From an uncultured Capnocytophaga sp. (lineage in GTDB: Bacteria > Bacteroidota > Bacteroidia > Flavobacteriales > Flavobacteriaceae), in the NCBI GenBank assembly GCA_915070235.1, contig CAJZFM010000031.1, positions 1 to 13,095 of the forward strand: a stretch of 13,095 nt of DNA, in the 5' to 3' direction. A model generated the notes under the pieces. The model did no database searches. It saw only the letters and a program-made list of their open reading frames with translations, and was not told the DNA's origin. A program made the position numbers and the translations under genes. Shown here one piece after another: positions 1-7,099 of the stretch (the first letter of the stretch is position 1; each line of letters starts with the position of its first letter).

Positions 1-413
1 ATTTCTTCGGTAACAGTTATTTTCCCTTTTCCTTCGGGTTTTGGTTGGCGATAGGTTACCTCAAGGGTTACTTGTCCATTACTTACCACTTTAATTACTC
101 CTGTATGGCTTGCTGTGGCAGTTTTTACTTCTATCTCTCGGCCTATGTTTTTGGTATATTGGCGCTCTAAAACAAGCGGAGCGGAGATACCACAAGAGCT
201 TACTTCCAAAGAAAAATCCTCCTCTTCCCTGTCCAAATTATGCTCAATAGCACGGCTCAAAGCTACACAATCATCTATACCAACCCCATTGTCGCCATCA
301 ATAATTACCTTGATGAGGTTGTCCCCACCTACTGAATAGTCAATGAGAAAGAGTGAAGGATTCTCCTCTAACCCCTTGTCAATCAGTTCTTTTACACGTT
401 CTTTTAAGTTCAT
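1..413 (-). CDS. rimP: Ribosome maturation factor RimP (3' end beyond window)
   Basis: RimP binds the free 30S subunit and assists its late maturation in the cytoplasm. The first 137 codons are visible and the gene runs off the left edge. Family RimP proteins are about 150-155 residues, so only the last few are missing. The N-terminal half carries the RimP signature: DGDNGVGIDDCVALSRAIE at about residues 39-57, then LEVSSCGISAPLVLERQY at about 69-86 and KNIGREIEV after it. The usual SSPG is SSCG here. The ATG at 413 is the only start that gives the normal N-terminus, and it follows an AT-rich stretch without a Shine-Dalgarno sequence. A promoter (472-501) and a terminator-like hairpin (422-446) precede it. 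In many bacteria nusA and infB follow rimP; they would lie left of the window (inference). Family assignment is from motifs recalled, not a search. Confidence 0.9.
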   Translation of the reverse strand, partial: MNLKERVKELIDKGLEENPSLFLIDYSVGGDNLIKVIIDGDNGVGIDDCVALSRAIEHNLDREEEDFSLEVSSCGISAPLVLERQYTKNIGREIEVKTATASHTGVIKVVSNGQVTLEVTYRQPKPEGKGKITVTEE

Positions 414-421
414 ATAATTAT

Positions 422-446
422 AAAAAAAGAGGACTTATTGCCCTCT
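422..446 (-). terminator. Terminator-like hairpin in rimP leader (candidate attenuator)
   Basis: Read on the minus strand, AGAGGGC (446-440), loop AATAA, and GTCCTCT (434-428) form a 7-bp stem with one G-U wobble, followed directly by a run of U (427-422). The rimP ATG lies 8 nt further on. The hairpin is downstream of the rimP promoter, so it would sit inside the rimP leader. It could also be the far end of mnmD transcription. A second AAGAGG copy at 453-448 could pair with the same CCTCTT, giving an alternative fold. Confidence 0.6.
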
Positions 447-471
447 ACCTCTTAATTACCAATTCCGAGTG

Positions 472-501
472 CAAAAATACAACTATTTATTTAAAAAACA
501 A
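472..501 (-). promoter_or_regulatory. Bacteroidetes-type promoter for rimP
   Basis: On the minus strand TATTTTTG (479-472) matches TAnnTTTG exactly, with TTG (501-499, part of TTTG) 19 nt upstream. Transcription would start near 465 and give a leader of about 50 nt that contains the hairpin at 422-446. The sequence between this promoter and the mnmD stop (503-539) holds long A and T runs, possibly a weak A/T-only terminator for mnmD. Confidence 0.7.
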
Positions 502-539
502 ATGTTTATTAAAAAAATAATTTTTTTTGCACCCAAAGC

Positions 540-1208
540 TCATTTTTCTTCTTTTTTAGCTCGGAGCATATCTCGCTTTCCTAAGGCACCTGGGAGCTTT
601 TCTACCTTGAAACCAACGGCTTGCATGGCTCGGCGCGCACTCCCTTTGGAGGCATAGGTAACCAAGATACCACCTGCTTTGAGTGCTTTGTACATACGCT
701 CAAAAATAGCCTCTGTCCATAGTTCTGGTTGTGCGCTGGCCGAAAAGGCATCAAAATAGATAAGGTCAAAACGCGCTTGGTCGCTGATTTGCTCAAAGGA
801 TTGTAGTCGCTTTCTAAGGGTGAAGGTAGGGGAGAGAGAAACTGTCTCGTCCCATGGGGCGCTGTGTAGTAGCTCGAAGGAGGCCTTCTTATCTCCAGCT
901 TGCAATAATTCAGGATAGTTTAAGCAGGCGACTTCCTCAGCCGTTAGGGGATAGGCCTCTACACCTTCGTAATGAATGGTCTGTTGTAGCTGCTCGTGTT
1001 CTAAGAACGTAATAAAGGCATTCAGACCTGTACCTAAGCCTATTTCAAGCAAATGCACCTCTTGCCCTGTGAAGCACTCCAAGCCTTGGCGAATGAAAAC
1101 ATGATAGGCTTCACCGATGGCGCCTCGCATGGAGTGATAGTGTTCGCCCCATGCTTCTATTTCTAAGGTTGTGGAGCCGTCTTGGGTGTATATGATCTTT
1201 CTTTTCAT
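540..1208 (-). CDS. mnmD: tRNA 5-(aminomethyl)-2-thiouridine methyltransferase MnmD
   Basis: This 222-residue SAM-dependent methyltransferase corresponds to the methyltransferase half of E. coli MnmC (DUF752 / Methyltransf_30). It would convert nm5(s2)U34 to mnm5(s2)U34 in the anticodon wobble position of certain tRNAs. Visible motifs are the SAM-binding EIGLGTGLNA at residues 55-64, the acidic FDAFSASAQPELWT at 152-165, and YASKGSARRAMQAVGF at 185-200 followed by GKRDMLRA at 210-217. There is no C-terminal FAD oxidase domain, so it is the stand-alone form. The demodifying oxidase step would have to be absent or encoded elsewhere. Its ATG overlaps the helicase stop as ATGA (1208-1205), so translation is probably coupled to the helicase gene. 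No promoter of its own is apparent because its upstream region is helicase coding sequence. Confidence 0.88.
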   Translation of the reverse strand: MKRKIIYTQDGSTTLEIEAWGEHYHSMRGAIGEAYHVFIRQGLECFTGQEVHLLEIGLGTGLNAFITFLEHEQLQQTIHYEGVEAYPLTAEEVACLNYPELLQAGDKKASFELLHSAPWDETVSLSPTFTLRKRLQSFEQISDQARFDLIYFDAFSASAQPELWTEAIFERMYKALKAGGILVTYASKGSARRAMQAVGFKVEKLPGALGKRDMLRAKKEEK

Positions 1209-4200
1209 CGGGTAGCGAGTGTTTTTTCAAGAGCAGAAAGGGTACTTTTGATGGGCTTATCGGCATGGATACGCATATAATCAAGGCCTGCATTACGTAG
1301 TATTTGTTCCTTGTGTAGGTCTTCCAAATAGCCCATAGACTGCTGATAGATGGGCTTACTGATACACTCTATGGCGATGGGTTTGCCCGAAGGGGGTGTC
1401 AGTAGTATATCTATCATATAACCTCCGAAAGGCTTGTCTTTGCAGAGGTTGAGAGTAGGGAATTGTTTAGAAAGCAGCGCAAAAACTTCTTCTTTGAATA
1501 GCAATTGTCCTTGGGTGGTGGCTTCTTTCCTCAGGTTGCCATAGAGGGCGAGACTTTGTAATACTTCCCCCATAGCTTGACTATTTCCCTCACTTATCGC
1601 TTTGGTATAAGCCAAATAAGCATAGAGTACGGCCTTGCGATTGTTGGCTTGTTCTTGGGCTAAGGCATCGGCATAATTGAGGAATACTGCCTCAGGAATG
1701 GAGTTGCATACATATATTTTTTCCTTAGCACGGGTGATGATCACATTGAGCAACTTATAGCCTTTTTGTTGGTTTAGAGGGCCAAAGCTCTGGACAAACT
1801 TGCCGTCTTTCTTCTTTCCATAAGTTACCGAAAGAATAATGATATCTCGTTCGTCTCCCTGTATATTCTCTAAGTTCTTGATAAAGAGGCCTGCTTGCTC
1901 CAGAGCAGCAAGTTTCTCGGCAAATTCTTGTTCGGTAGGCTGGTTCCTGAGCCACAATAGCTTCTTTCGGATAAGGTTGCGCTGGGTGATGTTGAAGGTG
2001 GCTACCCCTACCGAGGGGTAACTGCCGTCCTTTCTGGGGGTGATTTCTCTAAGGATTTCAATAACTTTGAGTGCTTCGGCTTCGTTGGTATATTCGTGAA
2101 AGGTACCATCTACTTGGTAGAAGCTAATAGGGTTTTCACTCTCAAAACGAGGCAAGGGGCGTAGTTTTCCATTGTAGAAAGCTACATTGGAAAAGTCTAT
2201 CAAGTAAGGGTGTTTGGAGCGGTAATGGAAGTCCAAATGATGCTTGTCGTACTTGTACTCAAGGGCAAAGTCAAGCAGCGATTCTACTGAGAGTAGGGAG
2301 TTTTTCTGGAGAGCTTGGTCTTCCTCTTCTATCTCTTCCTCATCTTGGTAGCCGCCGTCAAAGATCTTACTAAAATAATTGCTTGGAGGCATCTGGTGTT
2401 CGTCTCCTGCAATGATAACAGTCTTTCCCTTGAGAATAGCAGGGAGGTTGTCTTCCAATTTCAGCTGACTGGCTTCGTCAAAAACGACATAGTCAAAGTA
2501 GAAGTTCTTTCCTTGGAAAAGGTTACAACAGCTATCGGGGGTGGTGAGTACTATAGGGAAAAAGGTGGTGAATAGGTCTGTATCTTTGCTGGCTATCTGC
2601 CTGAGAGATAGGCGGCTGTGCTTTTCACTTCGGCGCTTGTTATATAGGTTGGCCACCGTCAGTTCCTTGTGGTTGGTTTCAAAGTCCTTGACGGCTGCTA
2701 TTTGAGCTTGATCCCAATATTGGGTAATCATCTGCTGTTGTGAGGCGGCAAAGCGGTGGAGTTTTTCTCTAAAATCCTCATAGGTATTGGCCGAAAAGGC
2801 GCTGAGTGTCTCCGATTTTTTGAGCAAGAAAGCCTCATAATAGGCATATAGAAAAGAGGCTTCCCAGTGGAGCGCTTGAGCTTGTTCCAAGAGCAGCAAA
2901 CATTGTTTAAGCAAAGCAGAAAGTTGTGCTTCAAAGGCAAACCATTGATAACCTACCTCTAAGGGGTTGTTGTGATCGTTTTGGTATTGGTTGTGTTGCT
3001 CCAAAGCACTCTCTATATAACGCTTGAAATCAAAGAAAGTCAGCCCCTGAGGGGTAGTGGCTATATAAGCATGCTCCTTTATTTGTTCTTTTAGTTGGCT
3101 TAAAGCTTTGGTGAGTACATGTAGGGTATCGCTGGCAAACTTAGGCTCATAGAAGTTGGCCACATCCAAAGTGGCAAAGTCAGCAGCTACTTTTTCTTCA
3201 AAGTGGGTGCTGGCTCGGCTGAGTTCCTCTCGGTAGCGAAGAATCTGTTCTTTGTTGGCAAAGAGGTTATCGGAGAGGGAAAGCGGGGCAAAATTGGGGT
3301 GCAGGCTTATTTTCTTAATTTCTTGACAAAGCCACAATAAGCGTTTTTGCTGAGTGATAACCTCCTTGCGTTGGCTCATGAAGAGTGCACTGAGCTTATA
3401 GAAAAAGCTTTCGGTACGCTTACGATTGTATTGGTCGGCATCGGTAGGAAGCAGGCTGGTAAGGGCTTCTGTCTCATTTATATAGGTGGTGAGCAGTTGG
3501 ATTTGCTCCGAGAGTTCTTCCTTGCGCTTGTATAGGTATTCTCCCCTATACTGCTCATATAAGGAGAGAATCTGTGCCCATTGTTCTTTATAGCTGTTAA
3601 AAGCGGATTCTATATGATGTACTGTTTGCTGGTAAGGCTTGGCAATGAGCGTCTTAGGGTTGTATAAATAGCCCTCTTTGTAGGGAGCAAAAGGGGTGTA
3701 AAGTTGCTGGGCTCGGGCGAGGGTCTCCCTAAGCGACTCATGTTCCTCATCGGTAAAGCTTAAGGGGAGCCCTTGTAGGGAAAGAGGGGTCCGCTGTGGG
3801 GCATACATGAGTAGTTGTCCCATAAGTTCAGTCCAGTTTTCCCCAGAGAGTAGGGGAGTGAATAGCTCTTTGTGGTGTAGGTTGATAGCTTCCTTTAGCT
3901 GCCTTAATCCTCCAATTTGTGCTTCTTTGGCCTCTTGTGGGTAGGGGGGGATTGCCTTTTTGAAAGAGGGGTCGTCCAAGATATTGCGCACGGCATCCAC
4001 CACCAATTTCCTATCGGCTATGCTGTCCTTGATAAGAATGGTGTATTTGCCTAAGCCATGATTCTCTAAGGAGTGGTGTAGTACCTCTAAGGCGGTTTGC
4101 TTCTCACAGACTACCAAGACCTTCTGCTGGTTCTCTAAGGCATTGACCAAGATGGCTGTAAGGGTCTGGCTTTTTCCCGTACCAGGGGGGCCTTGTATGA

Positions 4201-5194
4201 GCAGGTGCGATTGAGTGCGGAGTTCCTCTAACACTTCCTGCTGAGAAGGGTCGGTAGGAATACTGGTAAAGGTTTGGAAATCCTCTTTAGGCGTACTCTC
4301 GCGTGGGGAAAACTGCTCCTTAAGGCTTTGATAATCATTGATGATGTTTTGTTTCTGTACCTCAAAAAGGGAAAAGAGTCCAGCCTTCTCAATCAGTGCA
4401 TTGCCTTTTTCGGGTAGGAGTGCCTCATAAGCGGACTTGGTTTTGATAGGGCTTATCTCTGCATAGTTGTTCTCTAAGAAATCAAGGTTCTGTTTGATTT
4501 TTAGCTGATTGAGTAGTTCGGTGCATATCTGGTAGAGTTCCGCTTTGTCTATCTTGCCATCTTCGAGCATTTGGTCAGGGATAGGGGCAATGGTAACATG
4601 GGAGTCGTTCTGCAAGTGATTGATAAGCACTTCATTGATATAGATAGGATCGTCCTCGCTGCGGCTAATCTCCCAAGTGTTGAGCTGGGAGGTAGGACGT
4701 ATTCTCACCGACCAAATAAGTATAGGAGCCACTGTGATCTGCCCATCTGTCAAATCGCGTCTGGCTAAGATAGGAAAACCAAACCCCAACGCATTGACAC
4801 CTTTTTCCTGAAAGATGGCCTCACTCTGGAAAATGAGATTATCTACCCCATCGGAGAGTTTTTCCAAAAGCTCTGCTCGCTCTTTGTTCTCGTCTTTTTC
4901 GGTTGTTTGCTTTTTTGCTCTTACAGCTTCAGCGGTTTCTACTATGGTATAATCGCGCTCATCAATAGCTGTAGAGGGTGTATCGTGCAGGGAGAAGGTG
5001 AATTTGAGGTTTTTCACCGTCAGTAAGTCCAAGACAAACCGCTCTGGTAAGCTCTTGAATATAGCTGAAAGTCGCGCTAAATCAAACTTATAGCGAGAGT
5101 TGCTCACTACCGCATTGAGGTGCACTCCTCGGCGGTTTCCTATTTTTAATTTCTGCTGAAAAAGATCAAATACTTCTTTGCTAAAAGGCTCCAT
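1205..5194 (-). CDS. SF1 (Upf1-like) helicase with C-terminal PD-(D/E)XK/Vsr-like domain, DUF4011-type
   Basis: This is a large (1329 residues) probably cytoplasmic ATP-dependent helicase. The motifs are a Q-motif-like DPSQQ near 315, Walker A GPPGTGKS at 335-342, Walker B VVFDEAS ending at 909, motif III GDEHQMPP at 930-937, an acidic EEEIEEEDQ insert, HYRSKHP near 990-996, ENIQGDERDIIILS at 1109-1122, and NVIITRAKEKIYV at 1150-1162. About 565 residues separate Walker A and B, rich in Leu, Glu and Gln and probably helical. The C-terminus (about 1238-1312), with MIDILL and IAIEC followed by a helical stretch and GLDYMRIHAD, resembles the MTES_1575/Vsr nuclease fold. The N-terminal APILIWSVRIRP and IYINEVLINHL resemble DUF4011. 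ATG 5194 (MEPFSKEV) is preferred because an upstream in-frame ATG lies inside the fabI terminator. No clear promoter is visible, so read-through from fabI is possible. Helicase identity is firm; a role in defence is inference. Confidence 0.82.
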   Translation of the reverse strand: MEPFSKEVFDLFQQKLKIGNRRGVHLNAVVSNSRYKFDLARLSAIFKSLPERFVLDLLTVKNLKFTFSLHDTPSTAIDERDYTIVETAEAVRAKKQTTEKDENKERAELLEKLSDGVDNLIFQSEAIFQEKGVNALGFGFPILARRDLTDGQITVAPILIWSVRIRPTSQLNTWEISRSEDDPIYINEVLINHLQNDSHVTIAPIPDQMLEDGKIDKAELYQICTELLNQLKIKQNLDFLENNYAEISPIKTKSAYEALLPEKGNALIEKAGLFSLFEVQKQNIINDYQSLKEQFSPRESTPKEDFQTFTSIPTDPSQQEVLEELRTQSHLLIQGPPGTGKSQTLTAILVNALENQQKVLVVCEKQTALEVLHHSLENHGLGKYTILIKDSIADRKLVVDAVRNILDDPSFKKAIPPYPQEAKEAQIGGLRQLKEAINLHHKELFTPLLSGENWTELMGQLLMYAPQRTPLSLQGLPLSFTDEEHESLRETLARAQQLYTPFAPYKEGYLYNPKTLIAKPYQQTVHHIESAFNSYKEQWAQILSLYEQYRGEYLYKRKEELSEQIQLLTTYINETEALTSLLPTDADQYNRKRTESFFYKLSALFMSQRKEVITQQKRLLWLCQEIKKISLHPNFAPLSLSDNLFANKEQILRYREELSRASTHFEEKVAADFATLDVANFYEPKFASDTLHVLTKALSQLKEQIKEHAYIATTPQGLTFFDFKRYIESALEQHNQYQNDHNNPLEVGYQWFAFEAQLSALLKQCLLLLEQAQALHWEASFLYAYYEAFLLKKSETLSAFSANTYEDFREKLHRFAASQQQMITQYWDQAQIAAVKDFETNHKELTVANLYNKRRSEKHSRLSLRQIASKDTDLFTTFFPIVLTTPDSCCNLFQGKNFYFDYVVFDEASQLKLEDNLPAILKGKTVIIAGDEHQMPPSNYFSKIFDGGYQDEEEIEEEDQALQKNSLLSVESLLDFALEYKYDKHHLDFHYRSKHPYLIDFSNVAFYNGKLRPLPRFESENPISFYQVDGTFHEYTNEAEALKVIEILREITPRKDGSYPSVGVATFNITQRNLIRKKLLWLRNQPTEQEFAEKLAALEQAGLFIKNLENIQGDERDIIILSVTYGKKKDGKFVQSFGPLNQQKGYKLLNVIITRAKEKIYVCNSIPEAVFLNYADALAQEQANNRKAVLYAYLAYTKAISEGNSQAMGEVLQSLALYGNLRKEATTQGQLLFKEEVFALLSKQFPTLNLCKDKPFGGYMIDILLTPPSGKPIAIECISKPIYQQSMGYLEDLHKEQILRNAGLDYMRIHADKPIKSTLSALEKTLATR

Positions 5195-5238
5195 GATAAT
5201 GACTAATGACAAGTGACAAGTAACGAATGACAGATAAC
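5195..5238 (-). repeat. Degenerate heptanucleotide repeat array (site A)
   Basis: The whole gap between the fabI terminator and the helicase ATG is built of 7-bp units. On the plus strand these are GACTAAT, GACAAGT, GACAAGT, AACGAAT, GACAGAT and a partial AAC. On the minus strand they read ATTAGTC, ACTTGTC, ACTTGTC, ATTCGTT, ATCTGTC, matching AYTNGTC with drift. It shares GTTACTTGTCACT with the array at 7099-7126. Confidence 0.75.
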
Positions 5239-5272
5239 AAAAAACTATCATTAATAGCAATGATAGTTTTTT
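5239..5272 (-). terminator. Intrinsic terminator downstream of fabI
   Basis: The sequence AAAAAACTATCATT (5239-5252), loop AATAGC (5253-5258) and AATGATAGTTTTTT (5259-5272) forms a perfect 14-bp stem. It begins 21 nt after the fabI stop. In either direction the stem ends in a run of U, so it can terminate both strands. It is AT-rich, with only two G-C pairs in the stem. Confidence 0.8.
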
Positions 5273-5293
5273 GAATTATATAAAATGAAAAAA

Positions 5294-6103
5294 TTATTTA
5301 CTCATATGAGCGATTACCTCTGGGGTTACCCCTACATTGGAGAAGCCACCATCGTGGTAGAGGTTCTGCATGGTAACCTTACGAGTAAGGTCACTGAAGA
5401 GGGTAACAGTATAATTGGCACAGTCATCAGCGGTGGCATTGCCCAGTGGTGACATTAGCTCTGCATAGGTGATAAAACCATCAAAGCCCTTTACGCCTTG
5501 TCCAGCAGTGGTAGGAGTAGGGGACTGGGAGATGGTATTGATACGCACATGCTTATCCTTCCCATAGAAGTACCCAAAGCTACGCGCGATAGACTCCAAG
5601 TAAGCCTTGTTGTCGGCCATATCATTATAGTCAGGGAAAGTACGTTGTGCAGCGATATAAGTAAGTGCTACGATACTACCCCATTCGTTCATTGCATCAT
5701 TCTTATGGAGGGCTTGGCATACCTTATGGAAAGAAAGAGCCGAAACGTCCCAGCCCTTGGCATAAAATTCGTAATTGGATTCGGTATAAGGGATATTTTT
5801 ACGTACATTGACCGACATACCTATGGAGTGTAGTACAAAATCCAACTTACCACCGAGGATTTCTATGGCTTTGGTAACCAAGTTCTGTAAGTCGTCCATA
5901 TTGGTAGCATCAGCAGGGATTACTTGAGCACCTGTTTTTTCAGCTAATTCATTGATTTTCCCCATGCGCATCGCGATAGGCGCATTGGTAAGGACAAACT
6001 GGCCTCCTTCTTCATGTACACGCTCAGCAGTTTTCCATGCAATGGAGTTCTCATCTAAAGCACCAAAGATGATGCCTCTTTTTCCTTTTAATAAGTTATA
6101 CAT
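5294..6103 (-). CDS. fabI: Enoyl-[acyl-carrier-protein] reductase (NADH) FabI
   Basis: FabI is a cytoplasmic short-chain dehydrogenase that reduces the trans-2 double bond of enoyl-ACP in the last step of each fatty acid elongation cycle; it is the triclosan target family. The 269-residue length is normal. The nucleotide-binding start is GKRGIIFGALDENSIAW (residues 7-23), HSIG is at 92-95, and the active site Y-x6-K is YNDMADNK with Tyr159 and Lys166. The second conserved Tyr is Tyr149 in ALTYIAAQR. The C-terminus has the typical HDGGFSNVG. ATG 6103 gives the expected short N-terminus. A well-formed promoter precedes it (6130-6159) and a strong terminator follows (5239-5272), so it looks monocistronic, though read-through into the helicase gene cannot be excluded. 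Confidence 0.95.
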   Translation of the reverse strand: MYNLLKGKRGIIFGALDENSIAWKTAERVHEEGGQFVLTNAPIAMRMGKINELAEKTGAQVIPADATNMDDLQNLVTKAIEILGGKLDFVLHSIGMSVNVRKNIPYTESNYEFYAKGWDVSALSFHKVCQALHKNDAMNEWGSIVALTYIAAQRTFPDYNDMADNKAYLESIARSFGYFYGKDKHVRINTISQSPTPTTAGQGVKGFDGFITYAELMSPLGNATADDCANYTVTLFSDLTRKVTMQNLYHDGGFSNVGVTPEVIAHMSK

Positions 6104-6129
6104 AATATATTGTATTTAATTCTATCGCA

Positions 6130-6159
6130 CAAAAGTAGGTATTTTATTTGAAATAACAA
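6130..6159 (-). promoter_or_regulatory. Bacteroidetes-type promoter for fabI
   Basis: On the minus strand TACTTTTG (6137-6130) matches TAnnTTTG, with TTG (6159-6157, part of TTTG) 19 nt upstream. Just before the TTG is a pyrimidine-rich run. The fabI ATG is 26 nt downstream of the -7 element, giving a short A/T-rich leader without a Shine-Dalgarno sequence. Confidence 0.75.
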
Positions 6160-6191
6160 ATAGAAGAGAGAGAAAAGTGAAGAATGAATAA

Positions 6192-6552
6192 CTATTTACT
6201 TTCTTCACGGATTTGCTTCACAATTTCTTTTATAACGGATAAATCAGCTGTATCATATTCTGATTTGTCATAAATAGATATGAAGGCTATAGATTTTGTT
6301 TCCTCTTTTGTGTCTATATCAAAGATAAGTTCATGAGTAATTACTCTTGCTCCTCCACTTTTACCCTTACTCTTAGAGGTAATATTCATGCGTATTTTCC
6401 TAAGACCTTCTCCTAAACTTACCCCTAAGTTAGTGTTTTCTTTTATTTCTTCTTTAAGAGATAGTAAATCATTTTTTCAGACTTCTATATTTTTTAGAAA
6501 GAGCCTTAAATTCTTTCTTAAATTCTGGGGCAATGACAAATTTATATTTCAT
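6192..6552 (-). pseudogene. RelE/ParE-family toxin, frameshifted at an A6 run
   Basis: The minus strand encodes MKYKFVIAPEFKKEF from ATG 6552, but that frame ends at TGA 6471-6469 after 27 codons. The next frame, from 6470, continues as DLLSLKEEIKEN, then LGEGLRKIRM, SKGKSGGARVITHE and SIYDKSE, to TAG at 6194-6192. These are hallmarks of RelE-type mRNA-cleaving toxins, which have a KIR...SK.KGKSGGARVI core. Removing one base from the A6 run (6477-6472) joins the two parts into an intact protein of about 119 residues reading SLKNDLLSL across the join. The start overlaps the upstream antitoxin-like gene by 11 nt, as in many toxin-antitoxin pairs. As written, the toxin is broken. This could be inactivation, slippage-based switching, programmed frameshifting or a sequencing error. 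The toxin family is clear; activity is unknown. Confidence 0.75.
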
Positions 6553-6793
6553 TGAGAAAATCGTCTAAATCTTGAAATTCTATTTCTCCTTCTCTATAGG
6601 CTTTTAGCTCTTTTATCCCTTGTGCAATATGCTCTTTAAGTCCTTTTTCCTTAGGAGTAAGAGGCTTTATTGTTTTTATTTTAGTGCCTTTCTTTGCTTC
6701 TTTTTTTTCGCTAATAGAGACGAAATCAAGAGCTTTCATAAAATTTAAAAACACATCGGCTTTGTTTTCTGAAACGGTTACTATATATTCCAT
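6542..6793 (-). CDS. Putative antitoxin of the RelE-type locus
   Basis: This 83-residue, charged, probably cytoplasmic protein starts MEYIVTVSENKADVF and ends EFQDLDDFLNEI. A short beta-like N-terminus, a Lys-rich middle (about 30-45) and an acidic C-terminal helix are typical of small antitoxins whose tail wraps the toxin. It resembles the DUF2683-like antitoxins of Bacteroidetes, but I assign it mainly by context: it directly precedes and overlaps a RelE-type toxin by 11 nt. Its first 33 nt match the start of the upstream gene at 7027 at 26 positions, which points to duplication. Expression is expected from the promoter at 7069-7099. If the toxin is dead, this antitoxin could be a remnant or could act against related toxins elsewhere. 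No DNA-binding domain is obvious. Confidence 0.65.
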   Translation of the reverse strand: MEYIVTVSENKADVFLNFMKALDFVSISEKKEAKKGTKIKTIKPLTPKEKGLKEHIAQGIKELKAYREGEIEFQDLDDFLNEI

Positions 6794-6808
6794 AGCTATA
6801 CTATTTAA

Positions 6809-7027
6809 TTAAAGTTTATCAAGTTGCTCGTCCCAATGTTTGGCAATATTATGGTTTATCTCTTTGGAAATATCCATGATAATCTCTAATTCATCAGGGT
6901 CTATCTCCCATTCTTGAGCAGCCTTCAAGATGTCTTTATCTTTTGTATGTACCTCTTTCTTAGGTACAGTTTCAGTAAGGGGCTTCTCTTTTACCTTGCT
7001 TTTTGAAATCGTTGCTATAAATTCCAT
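6809..7027 (-). CDS. Small hypothetical protein, antitoxin-like N-terminus
   Basis: I do not recognise this 72-residue protein. It begins MEFIATISKSKVKEKPL, and its first 11 residues parallel MEYIVTVSENK of the next gene (15 nt downstream). The rest differs: a Lys/Glu-rich stretch, then ILKAAQEWEIDPDELEIIM and an acidic, helical C-terminus ending HWDEQLDKL. ATG 7027 is preferred over the upstream in-frame ATG at 7114 because that one lies inside the heptad repeats and upstream of the promoter's -7 element. The gene is first in the promoter-driven cluster. It may be a duplicated or diverged antitoxin, or a third component of the toxin-antitoxin locus (inference). The DNA here is visibly more AT-rich than mutS or fabI. 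Confidence 0.6.
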   Translation of the reverse strand: MEFIATISKSKVKEKPLTETVPKKEVHTKDKDILKAAQEWEIDPDELEIIMDISKEINHNIAKHWDEQLDKL

Positions 7028-7041
7028 GGCATATTTTTTTA

Positions 7042-7055
7042 AGTGAATAGTGAAT
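7042..7055. repeat. Two copies of heptamer AGTGAAT
   Basis: AGTGAAT occurs twice in tandem in the leader of the toxin-antitoxin locus, between promoter and ATG 7027. On the minus strand it reads ATTCACT twice. It shares the 7-bp period with the arrays at 5195, 7099 and 10191. A weaker unit pair, AGTGAAG-AATGAAT, lies at 6176-6189 beside the toxin stop. Confidence 0.45.
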
Positions 7056-7068
7056 TGAAAAGTTTCTG

Positions 7069-7099
7069 CAAAGATACAACTTTTTCTCGTAAATAACAA
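7069..7099 (-). promoter_or_regulatory. Bacteroidetes-type promoter for the toxin-antitoxin locus
   Basis: On the minus strand TATCTTTG (7076-7069) matches TAnnTTTG, with TTG (7099-7097) 20 nt upstream. Transcription would begin near 7063. The heptad array at 7099-7126 abuts the upstream element, so repeat-number changes would alter what lies directly upstream of RNA polymerase. Confidence 0.7.

Noticed and set aside
503..539. A/T-only dyad after the mnmD stop as a strong terminator
   Set aside because: It consists only of A and T runs with a very short loop, which is too weak to claim as a separate terminator.
5195..5238. Possibility that the short repeats are a CRISPR array
   Set aside because: Units are 7 bp and directly tandem, without spacers of CRISPR length and without cas genes nearby.
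5195..5260. N-terminal 22-residue extension of the helicase reading frame from ATG 5260, hydrophobic and signal-like
   Set aside because: It is a translation of the heptad repeats and of part of the fabI terminator hairpin. The conserved-looking protein begins at ATG 5194.
5498..5833. 111-codon open frame on the plus strand opposite fabI
   Set aside because: It is a shadow of fabI. No family resemblance and no promoter were seen.
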